In this document: one piece after another, positions 32,298 through 41,140 of the stretch
Numbering within the stretch: the first letter of the stretch is position 1
Layout of the letters: every line of letters begins with the position of its first letter
The notes under the pieces: model-generated
Databases searched by the model: none
What the model saw: only the letters and a program-made list of their open reading frames with translations
Told to the model about the DNA's origin: nothing
Source: JABMQB01 sp964408795
GTDB lineage: Bacteria; Bacteroidota; Bacteroidia; Bacteroidales; Prolixibacteraceae
NCBI GenBank assembly: GCA_964408795.1
Contig: CAYPAW010000002.1
Location: 1-64,000, forward strand
Direction: 5' to 3'
DNA length: 64,000 nucleotides
Translations under genes and position numbers: made by a program

Positions 32298-33431
32298 ATG
32301 GATTATTCAGTTTTCGACGATATCAGACCTTATTCAAACGATGAGGTTGAGGGAAAAATGCAACTCTTGTTAACCGATCCGGTTTTTGACCGTGTGTTGA
32401 TGCATATATACAACGACCCGGAACAGGTTGCCCGGGCAAAAAAAATGCTTTCCACCTTCCGGACCATTGAAGAAATTCAGTATAAGTTCATTTATGAATT
32501 ATTGAATTCGGTCATTGCCACCACCACCGATGGACTGACCTCCGACGGGATGGAACACCTGGAGAAAAACAAACCCTATCTTTTCATTTCCAACCACAGG
32601 GATATTATTCTTGATTCTGCTCTTTTGAATTTGCTGGTCTTCAAAAACGGCATGAACACCACGCAAATTGCCATTGGAAGCAATCTGCTTATTCTCGATT
32701 GGATTGTCCATGCTGTAAAACTAAATCGATCTTTCATCATTAACCGGGATGCCACTTCCCGGGAATTGCATGCATCTTCCCAAAAGGTTTCCGAATACAT
32801 ACGCCATACCCTCACCCATCAAAAAAATTCCATCTGGATAGCCCAGCGTGAAGGACGAACCAAAGACGGAGCGGATAAAACCCAGATAAGCGTGCTGAAA
32901 ATGTTGAACATGAGCAACAAAAAGAGTTTATCCCTCGGTTTTTCAGAACTGAACATGGTGCCGGTTTCTATTTCGTATGAAATTGAACCCTGTGGAACCG
33001 GAAAAATAAGGGAACGAATGCAAATGGAGGGTGATGAGGGATACATAAAAAAGAGCAAAGATGATCTAAAAAGCATGGCGAAAGGGATGTTCGGAAAAAA
33101 AGGACGCATTCATTTCTCCTTTGGAAGACCCCTCAATGCGGAACTGGAAAAATTTGCGGACAAAAAGCGCCCGAACGAGTTTTTTCAAAAACTTGCAGAG
33201 CTTATTGACAACCATATTCACAAACAATTTAAACTCTGGCCCAACAATTATGTTGCGTATGATTTACTGAAACAGGAGCATACCTGGCGGAACTACTATT
33301 CAGATGAAGACAAACATAAGTTTGGCACCCTGATCCAGGAAGCGCAATCGGAACTTGAAGGGGATCCGGAGGATATCCGGACACGGTTTCTGAATCTATA
33401 TGCAAACCCGGTTATCAATGTCCTTTCCTGA
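32298..33431 (+). CDS. Glycerol acyltransferase family protein (PlsC/LPLAT fold)
   Basis: 377 residues. The LPLAT motif H-x4-D is seen as SNHRDIILDSALLN, followed by LNRSFIINRD (ProArg-like) and the motif III QREGRTKDGADKT, which is typical of the glycerol acyltransferase branch in Bacteroidota. No membrane segments; the N-terminal 80 residues are helical. It differs from the PlsC-like protein at 4552, so the genome carries at least two acyltransferases. The next gene (HAD phosphatase) starts within its last 14 bases, indicating translational coupling. Confidence 0.88.
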   Translation: MDYSVFDDIRPYSNDEVEGKMQLLLTDPVFDRVLMHIYNDPEQVARAKKMLSTFRTIEEIQYKFIYELLNSVIATTTDGLTSDGMEHLEKNKPYLFISNHRDIILDSALLNLLVFKNGMNTTQIAIGSNLLILDWIVHAVKLNRSFIINRDATSRELHASSQKVSEYIRHTLTHQKNSIWIAQREGRTKDGADKTQISVLKMLNMSNKKSLSLGFSELNMVPVSISYEIEPCGTGKIRERMQMEGDEGYIKKSKDDLKSMAKGMFGKKGRIHFSFGRPLNAELEKFADKKRPNEFFQKLAELIDNHIHKQFKLWPNNYVAYDLLKQEHTWRNYYSDEDKHKFGTLIQEAQSELEGDPEDIRTRFLNLYANPVINVLS

Positions 33432-34083
33432 GATTCATCCTTCTTTTCCGTATACAACCCTTATCTGGGACTGGAACGGCACCTTGTTAAACGATCTTGC
33501 CCATTGTGTGCGAACGATCAACATTCTGCTTAAAGAGCGGCATTTGCCCTTGCTGACCGACAGCCGGTACAGGGAGGTTTTTTCCTTTCCCGTGAGGGAG
33601 TATTACAAAACAGTTGGATTTGATTTTTCAACGGAGGATTTTTCGGTTCCGGCCCGCCAGTTTATCGAACGCTATAATGCCGGTATTCTGGAGTGCTCCC
33701 TGCATCAACCAGCCCAAAAAGTGCTGGAAGCCCTTCAGACAAAAAATATCCGGCAGTTTATCCTGTCAGCAATGAAACAGGATATGTTGGAAGAAACTTT
33801 GCGCTTTCATGGTATTCTTTCTGTTTTCGAAAAGGTCGCCGGACTAGACAACCATTATGCTGCTTCAAAGATTGACAGGGGCAGGGAATTGCTGGTCTCC
33901 TCCCACATAAATCCCGAAAAAACCTGCATGATCGGCGACACATTGCATGATGCTGAAGTAGCCCGGGAACTGGATATTTCCTGTATTCTTATTGCCGATG
34001 GTCATCAATCAAAAAAACGACTGGAAACATCCGGGGTTAAAGTACTCTCTTCGCTTTCTGATTTATTGCCCCTGATCATGTAA
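33418..34083 (+). CDS. HAD-superfamily hydrolase (phosphoglycolate phosphatase-like)
   Basis: 221 residues. HAD motif I is W-D-W-N-G-T-L-L, motif II lies in FILSAMKQD, and motif III/IV in KTCMIGDTLHDAEVARELD. The cap region (about 20-90) is helical, like PGP-type phosphatases. An ATG in frame at 33400 lies further inside the upstream gene and would add six residues; 33418 is preferred because the coding overlap is shorter. It ends four bases before the recJ stop, which converges. Substrate uncertain. Confidence 0.85.
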   Translation: MSFPEIHPSFPYTTLIWDWNGTLLNDLAHCVRTINILLKERHLPLLTDSRYREVFSFPVREYYKTVGFDFSTEDFSVPARQFIERYNAGILECSLHQPAQKVLEALQTKNIRQFILSAMKQDMLEETLRFHGILSVFEKVAGLDNHYAASKIDRGRELLVSSHINPEKTCMIGDTLHDAEVARELDISCILIADGHQSKKRLETSGVKVLSSLSDLLPLIM

Positions 34084-34087
34084 GGGA

Positions 34088-35806
34088 TCAATGATGATTC
34101 GCGTGAATATCCCGGATATACAATTGAAGGTTCTTTTTGCCGCGGAATTCATTTTCAACCAAAGAATAACAGATATCAAAGGGCATTCCGGAAGTGATGA
34201 TATCAAATTTATCGGATTGGTTAAATGCGATTCCGGGAAAAACATCGGAGGTAAAATCGGGTTCTACGAGGTCCAGTTTTATGTGCTCCCCGTTTTTCCC
34301 AACGAGTCTGCTTGAACCCGGATCAAGAACATCATCGCTGACAAAAACCGGTAGGGCATTGTGTGGCCCGAAAGGGGCAAACTGCTTTAACAACCGATAA
34401 AACTTCGGGTTGATGTCACTCAGCATTATTTTAGCATCCACATCAATGGTATGGATCTGCTGGGCTTCGGTGAGGGTATGGGCAACAATCTCTTCGAAAC
34501 GTTCTGCAAAAGCCGGAATGTTTTCAATCTTCAGGGTAAGCCCGGCAGCATACATATGCCCTCCGTAGGATTCCAGCAGGTCGTTACAGGAACCAATGGC
34601 CTCATAAAGGTCAAAATCTTTCACGGATCTGGCTGAACCTGTAGCCAACCCGTTTGATTCAGTCAGGATGACTGTTGGGCGGTAATAATATTCCGTAAGG
34701 CGGGATGCTACAATCCCGACGACTCCCTTGTGCCAGTCACGGTTATACAAAACCGTACTTTTCCGTTCTCTCAGGAACTCGCTATTCTGGATCATGTCCA
34801 GGGCTTCCTGGGTGATATCCCGGTCCAGGGTTTTTCGTATTTCATTATAGGAATTGATCTCATCCCCCAATGCTGAAGCCAGGGTTTCATTTTGTGCCAC
34901 CAGTATTTCTACGGATCTTTTGCCGTGTTCAATTCTACCGGACGCATTCAACCGGGGACCTATCTTAAAGACAATATCACTGATGGTAATATTTTCTGTG
35001 AGTCCTGAATACTGGATAATGGCTTTTAAGCCCACACCGGGATTGGTATTCAGCTTTTTCAGTCCGTAATAGGCCAGCACCCTGTTTTCTCCGGTTACCG
35101 GAACAATATCGGAAGCAATACTGACCACTACAAGGTCCAGCAGATCATAGAGTTCTGTTAACGGAACCTCATTTTTTTCACAATACGCCTGTAGAAGCTT
35201 GAATCCAACGCCACACCCGGAAAGTTCTTTATAGGGATAGGGACAATCGGGCCTTTTGGGATCCAGAACCGCACAGGCATTCGGAATGGTTTCATCGGGA
35301 TTGTGATGGTCGCAGATCACAAAATCAAGACCTTGTTCTTCAGCATGATTGATTTTCTCGATGGCTTTGATCCCGCAGTCGAGTACAATAACCAATGTAA
35401 ACTTCTCCTGTATGGCATATTCAATGCTTTTGGGAGATATTCCATATCCTTCGGAATAGCGGTCGGGAATGTAAAAATGAAGATCCTTGATGCGGTTTTT
35501 CAGGAAAAGATACATCAAGGCAACCGACGTGGTGCCATCCACATCGTAATCGCCGTAGATCATTACTTTTTCCTTATCCCGGATGGCTCGTTCCAGGCGT
35601 TCCACCGCTTTATCCATATCCTTCATCAAAAAAGGATCATGGAGGTCGCTCAGACGGGGCCGGAAAAAAGCTTTCGCCTCATTGTAAGTTTTTATCCCCC
35701 TCTGAACCAACAAATTGGCAATAACCATATCCACATTCAACGCCGCCGAGAGATGCTTAATCTCATTGATGTCGCCCTGTGGTCTGATGTTCCATACTCT
35801 TTCCAT
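34088..35806 (-). CDS. recJ: Single-stranded-DNA-specific exonuclease RecJ
   Basis: 572 residues. RecJ degrades ssDNA 5' to 3' in recombination and mismatch repair. DHH motifs are complete: VMIYGDYDVDGTTS (motif I), VIVLDCGI (II), DFVICDHHNPDE (III, the DHH itself), and LDLVVVSIASDIVPV (IV), followed by DHHA1 blocks such as SYGGHMYAAGLTL and the OB domain near the C-terminus. Standard length. It converges on the HAD gene and is downstream of no obvious partner. Confidence 0.96.
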   Translation of the reverse strand: MERVWNIRPQGDINEIKHLSAALNVDMVIANLLVQRGIKTYNEAKAFFRPRLSDLHDPFLMKDMDKAVERLERAIRDKEKVMIYGDYDVDGTTSVALMYLFLKNRIKDLHFYIPDRYSEGYGISPKSIEYAIQEKFTLVIVLDCGIKAIEKINHAEEQGLDFVICDHHNPDETIPNACAVLDPKRPDCPYPYKELSGCGVGFKLLQAYCEKNEVPLTELYDLLDLVVVSIASDIVPVTGENRVLAYYGLKKLNTNPGVGLKAIIQYSGLTENITISDIVFKIGPRLNASGRIEHGKRSVEILVAQNETLASALGDEINSYNEIRKTLDRDITQEALDMIQNSEFLRERKSTVLYNRDWHKGVVGIVASRLTEYYYRPTVILTESNGLATGSARSVKDFDLYEAIGSCNDLLESYGGHMYAAGLTLKIENIPAFAERFEEIVAHTLTEAQQIHTIDVDAKIMLSDINPKFYRLLKQFAPFGPHNALPVFVSDDVLDPGSSRLVGKNGEHIKLDLVEPDFTSDVFPGIAFNQSDKFDIITSGMPFDICYSLVENEFRGKKNLQLYIRDIHANHH

Positions 35807-35841
35807 CCGGTATCCTTGTTATTGCCTTTACTGAAGCCAGC

Positions 35842-35849
35842 CAAAGATA
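35842..35849 (-). promoter_or_regulatory. -7 box TATCTTTG upstream of recJ
   Basis: Minus-strand perfect TAnnTTTG, 35 bases before the recJ ATG. A TTTG on the same strand sits about 24 bases further upstream, a little beyond the usual spacing. Confidence 0.5.
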
Positions 35850-35956
35850 CAAAATGCTGTACGATAAATAAAACAAATGACTCCACACACAATGTAAAGA
35901 ACTCCACACTGCATTTGAATCAAGTAATGTTCAGGGATTTATAGAAAGTCTATCGG

Positions 35957-37222
35957 TTACATTATAATGATCATTCCCCTTCCGCTGCCGTTTCTGAAAC
36001 GGGGATTCACCACGTTATTAAAGATCGATCCGAACGTGTAGGTAAGGCCAAAGTAAGTAAAATAGGAATATTGGGTTTCGAGTTCTTTCTGTCTGGTTAA
36101 GATCTCCTCAGCTGAAACTCCGCCTTTAACCAATGAAATCTGATCATGAATAAGAGAAGCCCCTCCACCGAAATTGAAAGACAATCCTTTGGTTATGCGC
36201 AAATCCATGCTTCCGGATAAAGAGAGATTATTCAGCTTCCAGTCGTGTAAATAGTTGCTCCATTCCACGCCCAGGCTTGCCGAGCCCCATTTCTGAATCA
36301 CGCTGTAGGTAGCATCCAACGAATGGGCCCATAAACGTTCATTCAACTTTTCATAGATGGTTATCTCGTGGTAGTCGTGGTACACAAAACCAGCTTCATA
36401 GAGGAATTTGAACTGCCGCCGGGTGGATTCAGAATAGGGAAAAATATTGTATTCGATCCCGGGCATACATTCCAAGTTCAGTTGATGGTTCCGGTAGGTA
36501 GAGGATCCAATTTCGAACTCTCCACCCACCGACCAGTGATCACTCAGGCTTTTTACAATCAGTGCATCAAAGGAACTTGACTTGTTGGTACTAAGAATTG
36601 TTTCCTCCCCGATGATATATTTTTCTTCCCCATGGCTGTAGCTTAGGTCAAATATCAGTTTCCAGCTCTGGGTAATTCTGCTGGCAGAGAAACTACCGTT
36701 TACATCCACTGATTGGTATGTTTTCTGGCCACTCATATAGCCATTCACATTTGACCTGAACACCCAGTTATTCCATTGATCCGTCGAGACTTCCTCCTGG
36801 ATTGGTTGGGTAAACAAAATATCAATGTACTTGTTTAAAGGAGTTTTGGCAACATACCGCATCAGGGCCATTTTCAGAACCGACACCTGCTTTTGTCTGC
36901 GCTTGTCATCGGTATCATCAGGCGAGGTGGATACAACCACCGTATCACGCATGCCTGCAAAATCATGCTGTCCTTCCAGAAAATAGGTGTATTCATAACC
37001 TCCTGAACCCGTACTCTGCGAAGTGCTGATAATATAAATCTGGGCATCTTTGATGTCTCTCACATAATTGATAAATGGAATTTCCCTTTTGATGTAATCG
37101 CTGGCGTCCATGTACACTTTTAAGGCATCTTTCCTGAGGGAATCAGCCGGTTCTATTTTTTCCTGGGCTGACAAGGTCAAAGCACACAATATCAATACAG
37201 GGATAAATAAATGTTTCTTCAT
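35957..37222 (-). CDS. Uncharacterised outer-membrane beta-barrel protein
   Basis: 421 residues. Residues 1-19 are a signal peptide (MKKHLFIPVLILCALTLSAQ). A helical/soluble segment (about 25-150) with RDIKDAQIYIISTSQST and YFLEGQHDF precedes a long series of amphipathic strands (about 160-400), for example SWKLIFDLSYSHGEEKY and LSLSGSMDLRITKGLSFNFG. The sequence ends FNNVVNPRFRNGSGRGMIIIM, and NPRF near the C-terminus is typical of Bacteroidota proteins of this sort. A barrel in the outer membrane is the best inference. The gene is followed by recJ on the same strand after 150 bases. Function unknown. Confidence 0.7.
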   Translation of the reverse strand: MKKHLFIPVLILCALTLSAQEKIEPADSLRKDALKVYMDASDYIKREIPFINYVRDIKDAQIYIISTSQSTGSGGYEYTYFLEGQHDFAGMRDTVVVSTSPDDTDDKRRQKQVSVLKMALMRYVAKTPLNKYIDILFTQPIQEEVSTDQWNNWVFRSNVNGYMSGQKTYQSVDVNGSFSASRITQSWKLIFDLSYSHGEEKYIIGEETILSTNKSSSFDALIVKSLSDHWSVGGEFEIGSSTYRNHQLNLECMPGIEYNIFPYSESTRRQFKFLYEAGFVYHDYHEITIYEKLNERLWAHSLDATYSVIQKWGSASLGVEWSNYLHDWKLNNLSLSGSMDLRITKGLSFNFGGGASLIHDQISLVKGGVSAEEILTRQKELETQYSYFTYFGLTYTFGSIFNNVVNPRFRNGSGRGMIIIM

Positions 37223-37265
37223 TCCTTTGGATTTTCGTTAACGTGGTCTATAAATTCCATTCTTT

Positions 37266-37290
37266 AAAAGGAGTGAAATCCTTTTTTATA
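37266..37290. other. Hairpin with T-run between the barrel gene and lysS
   Basis: A perfect 7-base-pair stem AAAAGGA (37266-37272) with TCCTTTT (37279-37285), 6-base loop, followed by TTATATTTT on the + strand. It looks like an intrinsic terminator, but there is no plus-strand gene upstream for it; it could act on antisense transcription or in the 5' leader of the minus gene. Confidence 0.5.
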
Positions 37291-37417
37291 TTTTACTGAT
37301 TCAAAAGAAATTTTCCCGGGAAATCCTTTTTCCAGGAGCCATGTAAAATAGCATTCTCTTTGCAAACAAATGCCAAACCCTTCAATTAATATGCCAATTG
37401 TTTACATTTTGTTTTTA

Positions 37418-37425
37418 TATCTTTG
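37418..37425 (+). promoter_or_regulatory. -7 box TATCTTTG of lysS
   Basis: A perfect TAnnTTTG with a TTG 17 bases upstream (37398-37400), slightly short spacing. Predicted start of transcription is just before the ATGs at 37438 and 37447, giving a very short leader. Confidence 0.55.
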
Positions 37426-37437
37426 CGTCAAGGTTAA

Positions 37438-39162
37438 ATGGATGCAAAAATGAACAATCCGGGATTAAGCGAACAGGAAGAGATCAGAAGGGAATCACTC
37501 AGGAGATTGCGGGAATCAGGGATCGATCCCTACCCTGCAGCCCAATATTTTATCAACACTACGGCCAGGGAGATTAAAGAACAGTTTAACGACGGGGAAG
37601 ATACCTTTCAGGATGTTTGCCTGGCCGGAAGGATGATGAGTCGCCGAATCATGGGGAAGGCTTCATTTGCAGAGATCCAGGACCATACAGGCCGCATACA
37701 GATTTATGTCACCCGTGATGAACTAAGCCCCGGCGAGGATAAGTCACTCTATAATGAGGTGTTTAAGAAATGGTTGGATATTGGAGATATCATTGGGGTA
37801 AAAGGGTTTGTTTTCAGAACCCAGATGGGTGAGATTTCCATTCATGTAAAAGAGTTGATCCTTTTGAGCAAATCGTTACGTCCTTTGCCTATTGTAAAAG
37901 AAAAAGACGGGAAAGTTTACGATGCATTTACCGATCCGGACCAGCGCTACCGGATGCGGTATGTCGACCTGATTGTCAATCCGCAGAATAAGGATGTTTT
38001 TATCAAACGGACCAAAATAATCGATACCATCCGGAACATGTTCAATGAATACGGGTATCTTGAAGTGGAAACGCCTATACTGCAGCCTATACCCGGGGGA
38101 GCAGCAGCCCGTCCCTTTGTGACACACCACAATACCCTGGATATCCCCCTCTACCTCAGGATTGCCAATGAACTGTATCTCAAAAGACTCATCGTAGGCG
38201 GATTTGAAGGAGTCTATGAGTTTTCGAAAGATTTCCGCAACGAGGGAATGGACCGAACCCACAATCCGGAATTTACTGCCATGGAGATCTATGTAGCTTA
38301 CAAAGACTACCGCTGGATGATGGAGTTCACCGAAAAGATATGCGAACGGGTGGCGCTGGCTTTATATGGTCATACCAAAGTACAGGTCGGGGAACAACTC
38401 ATCGATTTTAAAACCCCCTACCCAAAAATTACCATGTACGAAGCCATCAAACATCACACGGGATATGATATCGCCGGAAAAACAGAGAAGGAGCTACGAA
38501 CCATCTGCGATAACCTGGGAATCGAAACCAATGCCTCTATGGGCAAGGGAAAGCTTATCGATGAAATTTTTGGAGAGAAGTGTGAACCTCATTATATCCA
38601 GCCAACATTTATCATGGATTACCCGGTTGAAATGTCGCCACTGACAAAAAAACACCGCGATAAACCGGGACTGACCGAACGATTTGAACTGATGGTGAAC
38701 GGCAAAGAAATCGCCAACGCTTACTCCGAGCTGAACGATCCGATCGACCAGCGCGAACGCTTTGAAGAGCAACTGAAACTTCTGGAAAAGGGCGACGATG
38801 AAGCCATGTTCATTGACCGGGATTTCCTGCGAGCCCTGGAATACGGTATGCCCCCCACATCAGGCATGGGTATGGGCATCGACCGGCTGGTGATGATTAT
38901 GACCAACAGCCCCTCCATCCAGGATGTACTGTTCTTCCCCCAAATGAAACCCGAAGCCAAAAAGAAAACCGTGGAACTCACAGACGAGGAAAAACAGGTA
39001 CTCAACCTGCTGAAAGAAAACTCACCTGCCAACCTCAACGAACTGAAAAACCAAAGTGAACTCAGTAACAAAAAATGGGACAAAACCATCAAGGGGCTGA
39101 CCGGGAAAAAGCTGGCCAGGGTGGAAAATACAGACGAAGGGCTTTTTGTGAAATTGGTCTAA
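37438..39162 (+). CDS. lysS: Lysyl-tRNA synthetase with C-terminal extension
   Basis: 574 residues. Class II LysRS: the N-terminal OB fold (about 50-165) includes CLAGRMMSRRIMGKASFAEIQD; motif 2 is FEGVYEFSKDFRNEGMDRTHNPEF; motif 3 is GMPPTSGMGMGIDRLVM. After the catalytic core, about 65 residues (roughly 510-574) form an extra domain of winged-helix-like character (LTDEEKQVLNLLKENSPANL through to DEGLFVKLV). Such an extension is seen in Bacteroidota LysRS and has no assigned role. Start either 37438 or 37447 (MNNPGLSEQ). No other gene follows in the same direction until gpsA at 41141. Confidence 0.96.
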   Translation: MDAKMNNPGLSEQEEIRRESLRRLRESGIDPYPAAQYFINTTAREIKEQFNDGEDTFQDVCLAGRMMSRRIMGKASFAEIQDHTGRIQIYVTRDELSPGEDKSLYNEVFKKWLDIGDIIGVKGFVFRTQMGEISIHVKELILLSKSLRPLPIVKEKDGKVYDAFTDPDQRYRMRYVDLIVNPQNKDVFIKRTKIIDTIRNMFNEYGYLEVETPILQPIPGGAAARPFVTHHNTLDIPLYLRIANELYLKRLIVGGFEGVYEFSKDFRNEGMDRTHNPEFTAMEIYVAYKDYRWMMEFTEKICERVALALYGHTKVQVGEQLIDFKTPYPKITMYEAIKHHTGYDIAGKTEKELRTICDNLGIETNASMGKGKLIDEIFGEKCEPHYIQPTFIMDYPVEMSPLTKKHRDKPGLTERFELMVNGKEIANAYSELNDPIDQRERFEEQLKLLEKGDDEAMFIDRDFLRALEYGMPPTSGMGMGIDRLVMIMTNSPSIQDVLFFPQMKPEAKKKTVELTDEEKQVLNLLKENSPANLNELKNQSELSNKKWDKTIKGLTGKKLARVENTDEGLFVKLV

Positions 39163-39647
39163 CATTACGAGTAACTTGTTAACCCTGAAATTAAAAATCC
39201 GGACAATTTATTAAGCAACTAATTGATGTAATAAAAATTAGTTTCGACTTAACCCGAATAATTCATGAATGATTCCTGTCTCCGACAGCGACTAAGATTC
39301 AGTAAAACTTTCTTCCAACGTTTAACTTCATCTAAGTCGGGGTTAACCGGATCGTAATAAATTATAAGACATAAAATAAAAGAGAGCATCCGTCAATAAT
39401 GGATCGTTTGCTTCTTCCAACGATATGAAAAACCTGTTCCATCAACTGACAGATCATATCTTCCTGGTTAAAATATCCTACCGCCTGGGCAGGGAAAATG
39501 TTTCAGAAAAGAGGTACACAAAAAAGAAGCTATTTGCCCATTCTTGTTTTCAGCATTTTGTACTTTGCGAATGGGTAAAAATTTATGGTGAATTTCATGA
39601 TTCCAGGAAAACCCGATCCACTCTTCTTTCCTTACGGGACGCATGGG
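39163..39647. other. 485-base gap between lysS and the DUF2817 gene
   Basis: Contains an 8-base-pair inverted repeat, AACTAATT (39217-39224) with AATTAGTT (39236-39243), that could end lysS transcription, although the following T-run is weak. A small open frame at 39425-39676 and a 26-residue one starting near 39499 (basic then hydrophobic) have no recognisable features. I see no gene I can support. Confidence 0.5.
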
Positions 39648-40883
39648 TTAATACCGCATCAATACCTGTTCCATGATTCGATAGGTATCATCCATCACCT
39701 TGCTGCGCCAGGTTTCCGAAGAGGGGTTATACATCTCCATGAAATGCCTTCTAACCCTCAGGCTGTCTTCATGGGTAGAGTATCCAAATCTGTTTCCCTG
39801 GTTTTCAAGGATCATGGTATGAATGGACTTTACCGATCCGAGGGTTGTCAGGGAATTAAGGGTTCCATATTCAAACAGCATAGGCATAAAAAATTTTCCG
39901 GGGATTATTTTTCCTATATAATCACTGAACGATCCGTTAACCGTATAAAAATCCTCTGAATTTCCCCAGTCGATCCGGTACCCTTTGAAGATAACTTCCA
40001 GCCGGTTTTTTACGTTCTCGTCGTCAATGGGATTCGGAAAGAGGTATAAAACACCGCGTTGGCCGTATCCGGTATGCAGATCAATGTTCATAACGGTATC
40101 ATAATCCGCTGATTTATTTTTGATCACTTCTTCGAGCCATGCCAATTGGGGCTCAAAATCGTTCCCTCCGAAATACAATCCTTCCGGATGTTCATACTGT
40201 CCCTGTAAAACAGCTTGTCTCAGAGAAGTCATGGATTCCTGCATTAAGTGAGTTATAGCAACTACCATGAAGAATCTGTTTTTCAAACTACCTGTATACA
40301 CTTCCCCCTCCGGATTCAGCATGTCGTACAGATCGTTGTATCCGCTGTTTTCCTTGGCAAACAAGGTTCTTTGTGTGTCGCAGTTCCGGTTCATATCCAC
40401 GTTGTTTTCGGTCACCCTCCTGGTGTATTTAAATCCATAAGGATTGACCCCGTGAATAAGCAGAATGCCCATATCCTGTAGCATGCCGGGTTCAAAGAAT
40501 TCATCCATCAGCATTTGCTGGATGGCACTGCCTACATAGCCTTCCACTCCATGAACTCCTGAAGACACAATCAGCAGTTTGGTTTTCTCCTTTTGAGCCG
40601 GTACATAGCAAAAATCCATTTTAAAATTTGCATCTACTTCGGAAGGAACAGGTTTTGAGAAGATCTCCACCCTATAATATTTTTCACACAACATATCGGC
40701 TTTTGCCCGGAATGCATCACGGCAATCATCATAGGAATCCTGAAAGTACGACAGCCGGGATTCATTCACCTCGTATTCCACTACACCCGGAGAGAAGGAG
40801 TTAAAGCGAACATAGGCATATCCAAGTACCAGGACAATGATCCCCAGGATCGTTGCCACCAAAAAGGTCAGGATTTTCTTCAT
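39648..40883 (-). CDS. DUF2817 / M14-like metallopeptidase family protein
   Basis: 411 residues with an N-terminal membrane anchor (KKILTFLVATILGIIVLVLGYAYV). The zinc-site pattern of M14-type carboxypeptidases is visible: GVHGVEGYVG (H-x-x-E), then the NVDMNRN block, and a second His in NIDLHTGYGQRG. The later block SEDFYTVNGSFSDY may hold the catalytic Glu region. DUF2817 proteins are thought to cleave peptide or related amide bonds; the substrate is unknown. It is on the minus strand between lysS and gpsA, both on the plus strand, with its own good promoter. Confidence 0.82.
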   Translation of the reverse strand: MKKILTFLVATILGIIVLVLGYAYVRFNSFSPGVVEYEVNESRLSYFQDSYDDCRDAFRAKADMLCEKYYRVEIFSKPVPSEVDANFKMDFCYVPAQKEKTKLLIVSSGVHGVEGYVGSAIQQMLMDEFFEPGMLQDMGILLIHGVNPYGFKYTRRVTENNVDMNRNCDTQRTLFAKENSGYNDLYDMLNPEGEVYTGSLKNRFFMVVAITHLMQESMTSLRQAVLQGQYEHPEGLYFGGNDFEPQLAWLEEVIKNKSADYDTVMNIDLHTGYGQRGVLYLFPNPIDDENVKNRLEVIFKGYRIDWGNSEDFYTVNGSFSDYIGKIIPGKFFMPMLFEYGTLNSLTTLGSVKSIHTMILENQGNRFGYSTHEDSLRVRRHFMEMYNPSSETWRSKVMDDTYRIMEQVLMRY

Positions 40884-40907
40884 AACCTGTTTTTTCTATT
40901 TACACGT

Positions 40908-40938
40908 CAAAAGTACAATCCTGTTTGAAGAAAAACAA
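40908..40938 (-). promoter_or_regulatory. Promoter of the DUF2817 gene
   Basis: Minus strand: TTG (40936-40938), exactly 20 bases, then TACTTTTG (40908-40915), a perfect TAnnTTTG. About 25 bases before the ATG at 40883. Confidence 0.7.
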
Positions 40939-41112
40939 TTGCAAACAGCCTATAAAAAATACAAAATATATTTGTATCCTGTCGTAAGCGCATAATCTGA
41001 TCCGGATTATTCATCCCTGAAACGATCACACCCCCTTCGGGTACACACAAAAAGGATGATCTGTTTGGGAATTCCTGCCGGATCCCGGGTTTCTTCCTTA
41101 ATAAAAAGTTTC

Positions 41113-41120
41113 TACCTTTG
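41113..41120 (+). promoter_or_regulatory. -7 box TACCTTTG of gpsA
   Basis: A perfect TAnnTTTG 20 bases before the gpsA ATG. No clear TTG at -33. Confidence 0.5.
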
Positions 41121-41140
41121 GACATCAACATGACCAACAT

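Noticed and set aside
39425..39676. 83-residue plus-strand frame between lysS and the DUF2817 gene
   Set aside because: No motif, and it overlaps the end of the DUF2817 gene; a shorter 26-residue frame there is too small to support.
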